Source: Micromonospora noduli (GTDB lineage Bacteria > Actinomycetota > Actinomycetes > Mycobacteriales > Micromonosporaceae). Taken from it: a stretch of 64,000 nt of DNA. The notes beneath the pieces are model-generated. The model saw nothing but the letters and a program-made list of their open reading frames with translations. It was not told the origin of the DNA and made no database searches. Positions 1 to 8,790 of this stretch are shown here, in pieces. How positions within the stretch are numbered: the first letter of the stretch is position 1; each line of letters starts with the position of its first letter. Where the stretch lies: NCBI RefSeq assembly GCF_003264365.1, contig NZ_PYAK01000014.1, positions 1 through 64,000 on the forward strand. The letters run 5' to 3'. The translations under genes and the position numbers were made by a program.

Positions 1-44
1 TGTCGCTGGCCACCCTGGCCGCGGCGGCGGCGCTGCTCGGGTAG
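1..44 (+). CDS. 3' end of an upstream gene (partial)
   Basis: An open frame enters from the left edge and ends at a TAG at 42-44, giving an Ala/Leu-rich hydrophobic tail (SLATLAAAAALLG). Such a tail would fit the last membrane helix of a transporter, but there is too little sequence to name the family. It could also be a chance open frame, since the stretch is short and GC-rich. Confidence 0.3.
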   Translation, partial: SLATLAAAAALLG

Positions 45-75
45 GTCCGTCAGCTGACTCGTCCAGCATCATGGT

Positions 76-127
76 GACCAACGAACACGAACCGGACTCG
101 ATTCGCCTACCGCCGTTGCAGGATTAA
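76..127. repeat. 52-bp direct repeat, copy 1
   Basis: This segment matches 3977-4028 at 48 of 52 positions in the same orientation. It ends inside the stop codon of the permease gene that begins the ABC cassette. Together the two copies bracket exactly the ABC exporter genes plus the NarL-type two-component genes, which suggests cassette insertion or duplication by recombination. Confidence 0.85.
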
Positions 128-765
128 GCGTCGCGACGGCGGAAAGTGACAGCGGCAAGCGTTAGTACGGAGAGTGTCCATGTGACCGTGGCGGCGGCAC
201 CGCGGGTCGGGTCGAGGGCGGCCGTGTCCGGCAGGTAGGCGGCGTTGGTGCAGCTCCGGGCCCGCAGCAGCGGGCCTGCGATGAAATACAGACCGAGCAG
301 CAGAACCACGGCGGGCACTGCACGGCGAACGACGCCGGCGACTGCGGCCCCCAGCAGCGTGGTGAGCGTCAGGTAGGCCGTCGCGGCCGGCATCCAGGTG
401 CCCGCACCGCCCGCAAGGGTGCTGGTGGCCGCTGTCACGGCGGCCACCGGAAGCGCCACCACAGTCAGCGCGACGGCCTTCACCGCCTGTAGTGGCAGGC
501 GCCGGGGCATCGCGAGCAGCGTGGTGCTGATTTGGCCGCCCTCCTGGTACTCGGACGCGGCCGCGAGCACGCCGAGCACCAGGAAGCCGGCCTGGGTGTA
601 GCCGAGTGGGGCCAAGGCGGCGACCTCGCCGAGCGACTCACCGTGGAACTCGGCAGATGCGTACACGTACGTCAGCAGCAGGTTGGCGGTCCAGGTCAGT
701 AGTGCGGTCAGGCGCAGCGACGGCAGGGTCAGCAGTTTGCGCAGTTCAGCGCGGGCGGTGTTCAT
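124..765 (-). CDS. ABC-2 type exporter permease subunit
   Basis: A 213-residue hydrophobic protein with about six predicted membrane helices and the ABC-2 style N-terminus (RAELRKLLTLPS), closely matching the N-terminus of its neighbour (RAELRKLLGLPT). It should form part of the membrane channel of an ATP-driven exporter in the cytoplasmic membrane. The ATG start at 763-765 overlaps the stop of the upstream permease (ATGA), so the two are translationally coupled and both follow the ATPase gene. The C-terminus ends in FRRRDA, as in many such permeases. The substrate is unknown; the adjacent two-component system suggests a drug or antimicrobial-peptide efflux or sensing module. It is the last gene of the operon and its stop codon lies in a 52-bp repeat. 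Confidence 0.8.
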   Translation of the reverse strand: MNTARAELRKLLTLPSLRLTALLTWTANLLLTYVYASAEFHGESLGEVAALAPLGYTQAGFLVLGVLAAASEYQEGGQISTTLLAMPRRLPLQAVKAVALTVVALPVAAVTAATSTLAGGAGTWMPAATAYLTLTTLLGAAVAGVVRRAVPAVVLLLGLYFIAGPLLRARSCTNAAYLPDTAALDPTRGAAATVTWTLSVLTLAAVTFRRRDA

Positions 766-1514
766 ACGTCCCGCCGCTCAAACAGGACCGCGCCGACCAC
801 GAGTAACGCGATGACCCAGGCCGTCATCACCAGGCCGGCGGTCACCGGGGCGATCTCGACCGGGAAGTCCGCGCTGCCGATGAACATCTGCGCTCCGACG
901 ATGTCCGGCAGATAGGAGGCAAGGTCGGTGACCTTCGTCAGCAGGTACGACACTGACACGACGGAGCTGTTGATGATCAGCAGCGTCAACGGCACGATGC
1001 CGTTGCGGGAAATCAGCGCGATCGCATACGCCAGTAGTGCGGTCAACGTCCAATAGAGGATCGCGGCCACGACTCGGGCCGGGGCGGGTGCCGGCGCGTG
1101 TTCGCCGTACAGCACCTGGGTGAGGGTGAGTGTGGCGGCTGTGGTGACCGCTGCCTGGGCCGCGACGACCAGCACGAGCGCGGTGGCTTTCGCCACAAGC
1201 AGACGCAGCCGGTCGGGGACTGCGGCGAGCGTCGCGGTGAGCTGGCGGGCGCCGGGGGCGTCCTGGCCGGTGGACGTGTATTCGCTGCTCACCACGATCA
1301 CGCCGAGGACTATCGGACCGATCAGGCCGATACCCAGGTCGCGTAGGCCCAGGTCGGACGTGTCAGTGAGGGTGCCGGCGGCGATCGCGCGGCGGGTGTA
1401 GGGCGCGTTCAGCAGGAGGACCACGGGTGCTGTCAACGTACCGAGAACCAAGCCGACCCAGGCGGTGGGCAGGCCGAGCAGCTTACGGAGTTCGGCGCGG
1501 ACCGGGCTCACCAC
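762..1514 (-). CDS. ABC-2 type exporter permease subunit
   Basis: A 250-residue membrane protein with about six helices and the same RAELRKLL start as the following 213-residue permease, so the two are probably paralogues forming a heterodimeric channel. Two consecutive GTG codons (1512-1514 and 1509-1511) can start translation. The inner one overlaps the ATPase stop as GTGA, which favours coupled translation. The C-terminus ends in FERRDV, matching ABC-2 permeases that follow NodI/CcmA-like ATPases. It acts with the ATPase encoded immediately upstream. No substrate can be read from the sequence. Confidence 0.8.
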   Translation of the reverse strand: MVSPVRAELRKLLGLPTAWVGLVLGTLTAPVVLLLNAPYTRRAIAAGTLTDTSDLGLRDLGIGLIGPIVLGVIVVSSEYTSTGQDAPGARQLTATLAAVPDRLRLLVAKATALVLVVAAQAAVTTAATLTLTQVLYGEHAPAPAPARVVAAILYWTLTALLAYAIALISRNGIVPLTLLIINSSVVSVSYLLTKVTDLASYLPDIVGAQMFIGSADFPVEIAPVTAGLVMTAWVIALLVVGAVLFERRDV

Positions 1515-2221
1515 GGGCCTCCGGCCTCGGTAGCGGTCAGCTCGAAGAAGGCGTCCTCGAGCGTGCGATGATCGCCGATGACGTCGGCGAGTCCGCCCTG
1601 GATCACGATCCGGCCCTTGTCGATCACGATGACGTCGTCGGCGGTCTCGGCCAACTCGCCCATCAGGTGGCTGGAGAGTAGGACCGTGCGGCCCTGCGCG
1701 GCGCTGTCGCGGAGGAATTCACGCATCCAGCGGATCCCGGCCGGGTCGAGGCCGTTGACCGGTTCGTCGAGAACCAGCACCGCGGGATCGCCGAGCAGCG
1801 CGGTGGCGAGCCCGAGCCGGCGGCTCATGCCGAGGGAGAAGCGGCCGGCGCGTTTCCGCGCGTCGCCGGTCAGGCCCACGACCTCAAGGACCTCGTCGGC
1901 ACGGGAGTCGGGCAGACCGTTGCTGGCGGCTACCCAGCGCAGGTGCGCGCGGGCCGTGCGGGCCCGGTGCGCACCGCTGCCGTCGAGCAGCGCGCCGACA
2001 GTCAGGAGCGGACGGTCCAGTTTCTGGTAGCGGCGCCCACAGATCAGCGCGGTCCCGCTCTGGGGGCGGTCCAGGCCGAGCAGGATACGTAACGTCGACG
2101 TCTTCCCGGCGCCGTTCGGCCCGAGAAAGCCGGTGACCCGGCCGGGTCGGGCCTCAAAGGTGACCTCGTGCAGGATCTGGGTCCTGCTCTTGGTCTTGCT
2201 GATGCGATCGATCGTGATCAT
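1508..2221 (-). CDS. ABC exporter ATP-binding subunit
   Basis: ATPase of about 237 residues that powers the two downstream permeases. Visible motifs are Walker A (GPNGAGKTS), a signature-like segment (FSLGMSRRLGLA, replacing the usual LSGGQ), Walker B (VLVLDEPVNGLDP) and a switch region around LLSSHL. The start is placed at the ATG at 2219-2221 (MITIDRISK) because homology to ABC ATPases begins there; the longer upstream frame has no family character. It is the first gene of a three-gene minus-strand operon that diverges from a NarL-type kinase gene, with an inverted repeat between them. Likely role: efflux controlled by the adjacent two-component system. Confidence 0.88.
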   Translation of the reverse strand: MITIDRISKTKSRTQILHEVTFEARPGRVTGFLGPNGAGKTSTLRILLGLDRPQSGTALICGRRYQKLDRPLLTVGALLDGSGAHRARTARAHLRWVAASNGLPDSRADEVLEVVGLTGDARKRAGRFSLGMSRRLGLATALLGDPAVLVLDEPVNGLDPAGIRWMREFLRDSAAQGRTVLLSSHLMGELAETADDVIVIDKGRIVIQGGLADVIGDHRTLEDAFFELTATEAGGPW

Positions 2222-2300
2222 AAGCCCAGTCAACGCAGGTTCCGGCCCTCGCGCATCGGACCGTTCTCGGATCCCGACGGCCGGGTCGGCCCGCAGACCG

Positions 2301-2316
2301 TCAGACCCTGGTCTGA
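2301..2316. promoter_or_regulatory. Perfect inverted repeat, probable operator
   Basis: TCAGACC-CT-GGTCTGA is a perfect 7-bp inverted repeat. It lies in the 112-bp gap between the divergent ABC ATPase and histidine kinase genes and just upstream of the -10-like element of the kinase promoter. NarL/LuxR-type response regulators bind such dyads as dimers, so the adjacent regulator is the natural candidate to bind it and control both directions. Confidence 0.55.
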
Positions 2317-2320
2317 GAAC

Positions 2321-2326
2321 TACAGT
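2321..2326 (+). promoter_or_regulatory. -10-like box for a leaderless kinase transcript
   Basis: TACAGT lies 7 nt before the GTG at 2334. Actinobacterial leaderless mRNAs often start at the codon 6-8 nt after a TAnnnT box, and there is no Shine-Dalgarno sequence here. This decides the start of the kinase gene in favour of 2334 (or the adjacent GTG at 2331). Confidence 0.45.
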
Positions 2327-2333
2327 CGGGGTG

Positions 2334-3179
2334 GTGAACGCCCATCCGCGCCCCTCCCGGCGGTCCACGGCAGTGCCGGCGGCTGCCGCGGTGATGAGCG
2401 TTCTGGTGATGTCCATGTGCACGGTCGGCGCGCAGGGCCCGTTCGCGCTCGTACTGCCACCGCTGATAGTCGGTGGCGCTGTCGCGGCTGCGCTATGGGC
2501 TGTGCGGCGGTCACGCGCCGACCGGACCGCCTACGAATCACGGCTGACCGCCTGGGCGGCCTCCGAGGCGGTGCTCGCCGAGCGGTTGCGGATTGCCCGC
2601 GACCTGCACGACATCGTCTCGCATGGCTTGGGTTTGATCACGGTCCGCGCGGCGGCCACCCGACATCTACCCAAGCCTGTGGAGGTCGAGGCGGCGCTCA
2701 CCGACATCGAGGAGGCGAGCCGGCACGCCACCGCTGAGCTACGCCGCATGCTCACGGTCCTGCGCGAGCCGTCGGCCGCCAGCCGCCGTGCGCCCGTGGA
2801 CAACCTCGACGACCTGCCCGGCATCGTGCACGCGGCGTCGCTCGCCGGGCTTCGGCCACGGCTGATGATCGAGCCGCTCGGCCCGGTATCGCAGGGTGTG
2901 CAAGTCGCCGTCTGCAAGACCGTGCGGGAGGCGCTCAGCAACGCGGCGCGGTACGCGGGACCGACGGACGTAGGGGTGCGGGTGTATCGGGACGGAACAT
3001 CCGTAGTGGTCACGGCGGCGGACACCGGCCCAGTCGACGAATGGCGGGCATCGCCGGGCGCCGGACACGGGCTGGCCGGGTTACGGGAGCGGGTGGGCAG
3101 TCTCGGCGGAACGCTGTCGACGGAGCGGGTCGACGCGGGCTTCCGCGTCACCGCGAGGATCCCGGACGAGGCGGTGTGA
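2334..3179 (+). CDS. NarL-family sensor histidine kinase
   Basis: About 281 residues. Two short membrane helices near the N-terminus are followed by a HisKA_3 dimerisation box with the phospho-acceptor His (ARDLHDIVSHGLGL) and a HATPase region (REALSNAARYAG, then DTGPVD and GHGLAGLRERV). It autophosphorylates and passes phosphate to the response regulator that starts 4 bp before its stop (GTGA overlap). The sensor region is very small, a layout seen in intramembrane-sensing kinases partnered with ABC exporters. The start is taken as a leaderless GTG at 2334; a longer frame upstream antisense to the ATPase is not credible. Confidence 0.85.
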   Translation: MNAHPRPSRRSTAVPAAAAVMSVLVMSMCTVGAQGPFALVLPPLIVGGAVAAALWAVRRSRADRTAYESRLTAWAASEAVLAERLRIARDLHDIVSHGLGLITVRAAATRHLPKPVEVEAALTDIEEASRHATAELRRMLTVLREPSAASRRAPVDNLDDLPGIVHAASLAGLRPRLMIEPLGPVSQGVQVAVCKTVREALSNAARYAGPTDVGVRVYRDGTSVVVTAADTGPVDEWRASPGAGHGLAGLRERVGSLGGTLSTERVDAGFRVTARIPDEAV

Positions 3180-3841
3180 GCGACATCCGCGTACTGCTGG
3201 TGGACGACCAGCCGCTGCTCCGACACAGCCTTGCCATGGTCATCAACAACGAGCCGGGCCTGACTGTCGTCGGCGAGGCCGGCGACGGCGCACATGCCGT
3301 GTCGTGCGCCCGCACCACCCGCCCCGACGTCATCCTGATGGACGTACGGATGCCGCACCTCGACGGCCTCAAGGCCACCCGCCGCATCTGCACGGACCCG
3401 GCACTGTCCACCGCCCGCGTCCTAGTCCTGAGCATGTTCGAGCTCGACGAGTACGTCTACGAGGCACTGCACGCGGGCGCGTCCGGTTTCCTGCTCAAGG
3501 ACGCCCATCCCGAGGAACTGATCGAGGCGATCCGCCGCACTCACCGCGGTGAGTCGCTGTTCGCGCCGTCGATCCTCACCCGGCTCGTGGCGCATTACGT
3601 CGCAGCACCACGGCCGGATAGGCCGTCGCCGAAACTGAGGCGGCTGACTGGCCGCGAGGTGGAGGTGCTGACACTGATCGGCGGCGGCTTGTCGAACGAC
3701 GAGATCGCAACTGCCCTGGCTATATCGGTGAAGACGGTGAAAACGCACATCACGCACCTGATGGCGAAGCTGACCGTTCGCGATCGGGCACAGCTGGTGA
3801 TCGCGGCGTTCGACGCAGGGCTGGTGCGGCCACGCCCCTGA
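3176..3841 (+). CDS. NarL/LuxR-family response regulator
   Basis: A 221-residue two-domain regulator. The receiver domain has the acidic pair (LLVDDQ), the phospho-acceptor Asp in VILMDVRMP, the conserved Thr/Ser region (VLVLSMF) and Lys (LLKDAHP). The C-terminal LuxR helix-turn-helix is clear (LTGREVEVLTLIGGGLSNDEIA, KTVKTHITHLMAKL). It starts with GTG at 3176 overlapping the kinase stop, so the pair is coupled. The probable target is the inverted repeat at 2301-2316, between its own operon and the divergent ABC exporter operon. Confidence 0.9.
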   Translation: MSDIRVLLVDDQPLLRHSLAMVINNEPGLTVVGEAGDGAHAVSCARTTRPDVILMDVRMPHLDGLKATRRICTDPALSTARVLVLSMFELDEYVYEALHAGASGFLLKDAHPEELIEAIRRTHRGESLFAPSILTRLVAHYVAAPRPDRPSPKLRRLTGREVEVLTLIGGGLSNDEIATALAISVKTVKTHITHLMAKLTVRDRAQLVIAAFDAGLVRPRP

Positions 3842-3976
3842 CTGGAACGCGACGGTTTGCATCGATCGTCTGGCTCCGACACAAAGCAAATCTGCTGCGA
3901 AACCGAGGCCGGATCCGGGCATGCAGCCGGTCGAACTCCCCATGCCACCGATCAACATCAACGTCCGCCACAGGCA

Positions 3977-4028
3977 GACCAACGAACACGAGCCGAACTC
4001 GATTCGCCTACTGCCGTTGCAGTATTAA
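3977..4028. repeat. 52-bp direct repeat, copy 2
   Basis: Second copy of the repeat at 76-127 with four substitutions. It lies just upstream of the OmpR-type regulator gene and ends in a TATTAA stretch that could serve as a -10 region for that gene. See the matching entry for the cassette it delimits. Confidence 0.85.
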
Positions 4029-4090
4029 TCCTGCCCTCAGGTTGATCGGGGAGGATGAGCGCAAAAGCATCAACTGGAGGGCGGGCCGGC

Positions 4091-4774
4091 GTGCAGATCA
4101 TGATCGCCGATGACGAGGCGGCCATCCGTGAGTCGCTGGAGCGGGTGCTTCAGGTCGAGGGTTATGGCACTAGCACCGCCGCCAACGGTCTCGCCGTGCT
4201 CGACGGGATCGGTGGCGCGGCGCCGGATCTGCTGATCCTCGACGTGATGATGCCCCGCCTCGGCGGGTTGGAGACCTGCCGGCGGTTGCGGGCGGCGGGT
4301 CGGGATCTGCCAGTGCTGATGCTGACCGCCCGGGATCAGGTCTCCGACCGGGTCGCGGGGCTGGACGCGGGCGCCGACGACTACCTGCCCAAGCCGTTCG
4401 CCACCGAGGAGTTGCTGGCCCGGGTCCGGGCTCTGCTGCGCCGCCGTGCGCCGGGCGACGACGATTCGCAGATCCTGTCGTTCGCCGACGTCCGGCTCGA
4501 TCCCGACAGGTTCGAGGCGTGGCGGGGTGGGCGGCCGCTGTATCTGACCCGGACCGAGTTCTCCCTGCTACAGGTTCTCGTGCGCAACGCGACCCGGGTG
4601 TTGACCCGCGACGCGCTGTTCGAGGCGATCTGGGGCTTCGACATGAGCACCACCGCCAACAACCTTCAGGTGTACGTGAGCTATCTGCGCCGCAAGATGG
4701 AGGCCGAGGGTGAGCCGCGATTGATTTACACGCTGCGCGGCTTGGGGTACACGCTGCGGGAGACTCCTCCGTGA
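4091..4774 (+). CDS. OmpR/PhoB-family response regulator
   Basis: About 227 residues. The receiver domain begins IMIADDE, with the phospho-acceptor Asp in LLILDVMMP, Thr in VLMLTARD and Lys in YLPKPF. It is followed by a winged-helix DNA-binding domain ([36 protein letters not shown]). The GTG at 4091 is preferred because a GGAGG lies 10 nt upstream and receiver domains normally begin here; an upstream ATG at 4055 would add a non-conserved 12-residue extension. It overlaps the kinase gene by 4 bp. The pair resembles MprA/MprB or PrrA/PrrB envelope-stress systems; the exact orthology is not resolved. Confidence 0.9.
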   Translation: MQIMIADDEAAIRESLERVLQVEGYGTSTAANGLAVLDGIGGAAPDLLILDVMMPRLGGLETCRRLRAAGRDLPVLMLTARDQVSDRVAGLDAGADDYLPKPFATEELLARVRALLRRRAPGDDDSQILSFADVRLDPDRFEAWRGGRPLYLTRTEFSLLQVLVRNATRVLTRDALFEAIWGFDMSTTANNLQVYVSYLRRKMEAEGEPRLIYTLRGLGYTLRETPP

Positions 4775-6222
4775 GCAGGCGCGCCGGCCGGGAATCGCGT
4801 CGGCTGATCCGATGGTGGCGCCGGCGGTCCCTGCGGACCAGGCTGACGGTGATCGCGGCGACGGCCATCGCGGTCAGCGTGTTCGTGGCCTTCCAGGTGG
4901 CCAGCGAGCTGCTGGACTCGGAGCTGCAGGACAGCGCCGAGGATCAGCTGCGCGCGGACTCCCGCATTCTGGCGACGACCGTGGAGCACACCGGCCTGGC
5001 GCAGGTCCAGCTACCGCCGTATCCCGGATCCGGTCGGCTGGTGCGGGTCATCCTGCCCGACGGTTCGACCCGGACGCCGGCCGGCCAACCCGCGCTGCCC
5101 CCCGTCAGCGGGCACGCCGGGCGCGTGGCGCAGGGCGCGTCGGCCGACCTGATGGAGTCGAACGACAGCGACGACGACGGTTACCTCATCTACACGCTGC
5201 GGGCGGGCGACGGCGCGGTCCAGGTGGCCCGCAACAACGACGACAGCCCAATCAACCGATTCGGGTTGGGCATGCTGCTGATCGGACTGCTGTGCGTGGC
5301 CGGAGGCGCCCTTGTCGGGCGGACCGTGGCGCGGACCGGGCTGGCACCGATCGACCGGCTGACTGCCGCCGCGGTTCGTGTCGCGCAGACCCGGGACCTC
5401 GACGCCGACATCCCGGACGAGGGCGGCGGGGAGATCCGGCGGCTGATCCAGTCAATCAACGACATGCTCGCCGCGCTCCGGGACTCCCGGCGGGCCCAGC
5501 GGCTGCTCGCCGAGGACGCCGCCCACGAACTCAAGACCCCGCTCACCAGCCTGCGCCTCAACGTTGAGCTGCTGATCCGGCTCGATCGGCGCGGCACCCT
5601 GGACAGCGCACTGCCGGCGGAGAGCCGGACCCGGCTGCTCAACGATCTCGGCGCCCAGGTGGCCGAGTTGAGCACCCTTGCCGCCGAGCTGACCGACCTG
5701 GCGCGCGGCGACGTCAGCGACGAGAGCACCGAACTACTCGATGTCGCCGACGTGGTGGTGGCCGCCGCGACCCGGGCTCGTTCCCGCGTGCCCGACATCG
5801 AGGTCGCGCTCGACGTGACCTCCGTGTGGGTGAGCGGGCGTCCCGCTGCGCTCCAGCGGGCGGTGCTCAACCTCATCGACAACGCCGGCAAGTGGTCCCC
5901 CGCTGACCAACCGGTCCAGGTCCGGCTCCGTGCCGAGGGCACGTCGGCGGTCCTCGAGGTCGACGACGCCGGGCCGGGCATCGACGCCGCCGACGTACCG
6001 CGGGTGTTCGACCGGTTCTACCGTGCCGACAGCGCCCGGGCGCTGCCGGGATCAGGTCTGGGCCTGTCGATCGTGCAGCGGGTCGTCGACGCCCACGCCG
6101 GCCGGGTCACCGTCGCCCGGTCCGCACGCGGTGGCGCGCTGCTGCGGATCATCCTTCCGGCCGCCGCCCCGCCCGCCCGGATCGCGCAGCTCACCGCGGG
6201 GATGAACACGGTGGCGCGCTGA
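4771..6222 (+). CDS. Membrane sensor histidine kinase (HAMP type)
   Basis: A 483-residue kinase: basic N-terminus, membrane helix at about residues 24-46, extracytoplasmic sensor loop of about 120 residues, second helix near 168-190, HAMP linker, HisKA box ([15 protein letters not shown]) and HATPase domain ([33 protein letters not shown]). The GTG start overlaps the stop of the response regulator (GTGA). The product should sense an envelope signal and phosphorylate the neighbouring OmpR-type regulator. A convergent MMPL exporter gene lies beyond a shared terminator and may be a target, but no operator was identified. Confidence 0.9.
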   Translation: MSRRAGRESRRLIRWWRRRSLRTRLTVIAATAIAVSVFVAFQVASELLDSELQDSAEDQLRADSRILATTVEHTGLAQVQLPPYPGSGRLVRVILPDGSTRTPAGQPALPPVSGHAGRVAQGASADLMESNDSDDDGYLIYTLRAGDGAVQVARNNDDSPINRFGLGMLLIGLLCVAGGALVGRTVARTGLAPIDRLTAAAVRVAQTRDLDADIPDEGGGEIRRLIQSINDMLAALRDSRRAQRLLAEDAAHELKTPLTSLRLNVELLIRLDRRGTLDSALPAESRTRLLNDLGAQVAELSTLAAELTDLARGDVSDESTELLDVADVVVAAATRARSRVPDIEVALDVTSVWVSGRPAALQRAVLNLIDNAGKWSPADQPVQVRLRAEGTSAVLEVDDAGPGIDAADVPRVFDRFYRADSARALPGSGLGLSIVQRVVDAHAGRVTVARSARGGALLRIILPAAAPPARIAQLTAGMNTVAR

Positions 6223-6334
6223 CCCGCTGCGGCACGGCGCCGGGACCGCCACGGCGCGCGGTGCAACGACCCGCCGCAGCGGGCGACGCAGGACAAGGGC
6301 GGCGGACACGGTGACGGCCGCCGGGCCATGACAA

Positions 6335-6368
6335 AGATCCGGAACGGGCAGGAGCCCGTCCCGGATCT
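6335..6368. terminator. Hairpin between convergent genes
   Basis: A 15-bp stem with one mismatch (left arm 6335-6349, loop AGGA, right arm 6354-6368) lies between the end of the sensor kinase and the end of the MMPL gene. It is placed to terminate both. There is no U-tract, as is usual for actinomycetes. Confidence 0.65.
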
Positions 6369-6385
6369 CGACTGTGCCGCCGCGC

Positions 6386-8527
6386 TCACCGTTGCGGCGC
6401 GGGCCCCTCCACGAGCGGCCGTTGATCGTCCGGCAGCTCCACCGGTCGGGACAACCGGCTCGGCCACCACATCCGCCGGCCGATCAGCAGGGTGAGGGCG
6501 GGCACCAGGACCGACCGCACCAGCAAGGCGTCGAGCAGCACGCCGAAGGCGACCAGGAACCCGACCTCGATCAGCATCACCAGCGGAAGTGAGGCGAGGA
6601 CCGCGAACGTGGCCGCCAGGACCAGGCCTGCCGAGGTGATGACGCCACCGGTGGCGGAGAGGGCCTTGAGCATGCCCTCTCCGGTGCCGAGGCGCACGGT
6701 CTCCTCCCGGGCCCGGCTGGTCAGGAAAATGTTGTAGTCGATGCCGAGCGCCACCAGGAACAGGAATGCCAGCAGCGGCACCGAATAGTCGACGCCCTTG
6801 AACCCGAGGATCGTGTCGAAGACGAACACGCTGCCGCCGAAGGCTGCGGCGAATGAGACGATCACGGTCGCCATCAGGACCAGCGGGGCCACGATCGCTC
6901 GGAGCAGTAGCCCGAGGACGATCAGGACGACGATGAGCACCAGCGGGATCACCAGCTTCTCGTCGCGGGTGGTGGTGACCTCGGTGTCGAGGTTCTCCGC
7001 GCTCGGCCCGCCGACGATCGCCTCCGCCCCGTTCACCGCGTGCACGGCGGTACGCACCCGCTTGATCGTGTCGTACTCCGCGGCGGTGTCCGGCGCGTCG
7101 GTCGGGAACACGGAGATGTCGGCCCAGCCTCCGCTGGTCTGCCCCGGGACGGCCAGGGCCACACCGCGAGTGCCCTGAACGATGTCGAGCACCCGCTCCT
7201 GGTACGCCGGCCGCGTGAAGATCGTCATCGGCTGGCCGCCGAGCTCCGGGAAGTGCTGGCGGAGGACGGTGAAGCCGGTGACCGACTCCGGCGCGGACAG
7301 GAACTGGTCCTGCTCCCGCAGGGCGCCGGTGTTGCCCGCCAGCCCGATGGCGAGCACGCCGAGGACTCCGAGCGAGCCGAGCGTCGCCACCCACCGGCGG
7401 CGGCTGATGGCGGTGCCGAGCCGTCCCCACAGCCCGGGCTTCTCCTGGCCGGGCGTGTTGAACCGCGGGATGGCCGGCCAGAAGATCCGCCTGCCGAGCA
7501 CCACGAGCACCGCCGGGAACAGGGTCAGCATGGCCACCAGCGCGCACAGGATGCCGGCGGCGCCAATCGGGCCCAACCCGCTGGTGCTGTTCAGGTCGGC
7601 GGCGAGCAGGCAGAGCAGGCCAGCGATCACTGTGGCCGCGGACGCGACGATGGCCGGCGCCGCGCCGCGTAGCGCGTGGACCATCGCGACCCGGACGTTC
7701 TCGTGGTGGTGCAGTGTCTCCCGGTACCGGGCGATGAGCAACAGCGCGTAGTCCGTTCCGACGCCGAATACCAGGATCGTCAGCAGCGCCGAGTTCTGGT
7801 CGTTGATCACGATGCCGAAGCCCTTGACGAGCAGGTAGACGGTCGCCATCGCGGTCAGCGCGGCCGCGCCCACAGCCATGAGCGGGATGAGCCACAACAC
7901 CGGGCTGCGGTAGGTGAGGATCAGCAGGAGCGTGACGACGACGACGGTGGTGAGGAAGACCTGCAGGTCGATGCCGTCGAAGACGGCGTCCATGTCGCCG
8001 TCGACCGCGGCGGGTCCGGTCACGTCGAGTTCCAGGCCCGCGGGGCGGTCCTTCGCAGCCTCACGCAATGGGCCGACGATGGTCTCCGGTGCGCCGTAGG
8101 TCGTGCTCACGTCGAGGGTGAACATCATCGCCTTGCCGTCGGTGGAGGGTCTCGTCGGTTGGTCCTCCTCGTCCTCGCCGCCCGCCGCCGTCGCCTTCGG
8201 CGGGTACCGCCTGGCAAGGGTGTTGTGGTGGCGCTCGACCGACGCGCGGTCGGCGTCGGTCATGCCGCCGGCGCGGTGATACACGAAGACGAACGTGTTG
8301 TCCTCACCGCCGGGGAGGCTGTCCTCCAGCACCGCCACCTTGGTGGACTCGGCGCTGGCCGGCAGGGTGTCCACGGCTCTGTCGGTGGTTACCGAGCTCA
8401 ACTTCCCGCTCAGCGGCACCATCACCGCCGCCAGCGCCACCCACAACCCGATCACCAACCATGGCACCCAGCGGCCTGCCAAGCGACCGGCCGGCGCTTC
8501 CCCGGGCGGCGCTGCCTTGACTGCCAT
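6386..8527 (-). CDS. MMPL-family RND exporter
   Basis: A 713-residue membrane protein of the MMPL/RND family, which exports lipids or drugs using the proton gradient. It has an N-terminal helix, a periplasmic-type loop of about 150 residues, a helix block with FGVGTDYALLLIARY, a second loop, and a matching second block with FLVALGIDYNIFLTSRARE. These GxxxDY motifs carry the proton-relay Asp-Tyr pairs of MMPL proteins. The ATG at 8525-8527 is preferred over the preceding GTG because GGAGG lies 9 nt upstream. It stands alone, convergent with the two-component genes. An acidic/Lys-rich insert (GGEDEEDQPTR) lies in the first loop. The cargo is unknown. Confidence 0.9.
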   Translation of the reverse strand: MAVKAAPPGEAPAGRLAGRWVPWLVIGLWVALAAVMVPLSGKLSSVTTDRAVDTLPASAESTKVAVLEDSLPGGEDNTFVFVYHRAGGMTDADRASVERHHNTLARRYPPKATAAGGEDEEDQPTRPSTDGKAMMFTLDVSTTYGAPETIVGPLREAAKDRPAGLELDVTGPAAVDGDMDAVFDGIDLQVFLTTVVVVTLLLILTYRSPVLWLIPLMAVGAAALTAMATVYLLVKGFGIVINDQNSALLTILVFGVGTDYALLLIARYRETLHHHENVRVAMVHALRGAAPAIVASAATVIAGLLCLLAADLNSTSGLGPIGAAGILCALVAMLTLFPAVLVVLGRRIFWPAIPRFNTPGQEKPGLWGRLGTAISRRRWVATLGSLGVLGVLAIGLAGNTGALREQDQFLSAPESVTGFTVLRQHFPELGGQPMTIFTRPAYQERVLDIVQGTRGVALAVPGQTSGGWADISVFPTDAPDTAAEYDTIKRVRTAVHAVNGAEAIVGGPSAENLDTEVTTTRDEKLVIPLVLIVVLIVLGLLLRAIVAPLVLMATVIVSFAAAFGGSVFVFDTILGFKGVDYSVPLLAFLFLVALGIDYNIFLTSRAREETVRLGTGEGMLKALSATGGVITSAGLVLAATFAVLASLPLVMLIEVGFLVAFGVLLDALLVRSVLVPALTLLIGRRMWWPSRLSRPVELPDDQRPLVEGPAPQR

Positions 8528-8612
8528 CACTAGCTTCCTCCATACGGGTTAGTTCGCTCATCCGATGCCGACTTCGTACCGGGCGAATCTGAGACGACCG
8601 TTAATGCGCCGA

Positions 8613-8790
8613 TCAGGCCGGGTGGCCGAACCAGGTGCCGAGCGCACGCACCAGCGCGGTGGTGTCCAGATCCTGCGCGGTGGGCAAGGCCCAGGCGACG
8701 CATCCGTCGGGCCGGATCAGCTACGCGTCGACGTCCACCCGGCCCGTGCGGGCGGTGACGGTGTTGACCCGTCCGGTCCACGCGGCCGGG
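8613..8790 (-). pseudogene. C-terminal remnant of a FAD-dependent monooxygenase
   Basis: Reading the minus strand gives AWTGRVNTVTARTGRVDVDA, an in-frame TAG, then LIRPDGCVAWALPTAQ and LVRALGTWFGHPA before a TGA at 8613-8615. The block DVDA-L-IRPDGxVAW is the hallmark C-terminus of PheA/TfdB-type FAD aromatic hydroxylases (rifampicin- or pentachlorophenol-monooxygenase-like). An internal stop interrupts it and the rest of the gene (about 450 codons) is absent. It is therefore a decayed fragment lying just upstream of the MMPL gene. The upstream boundary is approximate. Confidence 0.6.

Noticed and set aside
2531..3358. 275-codon minus-strand frame opposite the kinase gene
   Set aside because: Antisense shadow of the kinase and regulator; the opposite frame has clear HisKA and receiver motifs.
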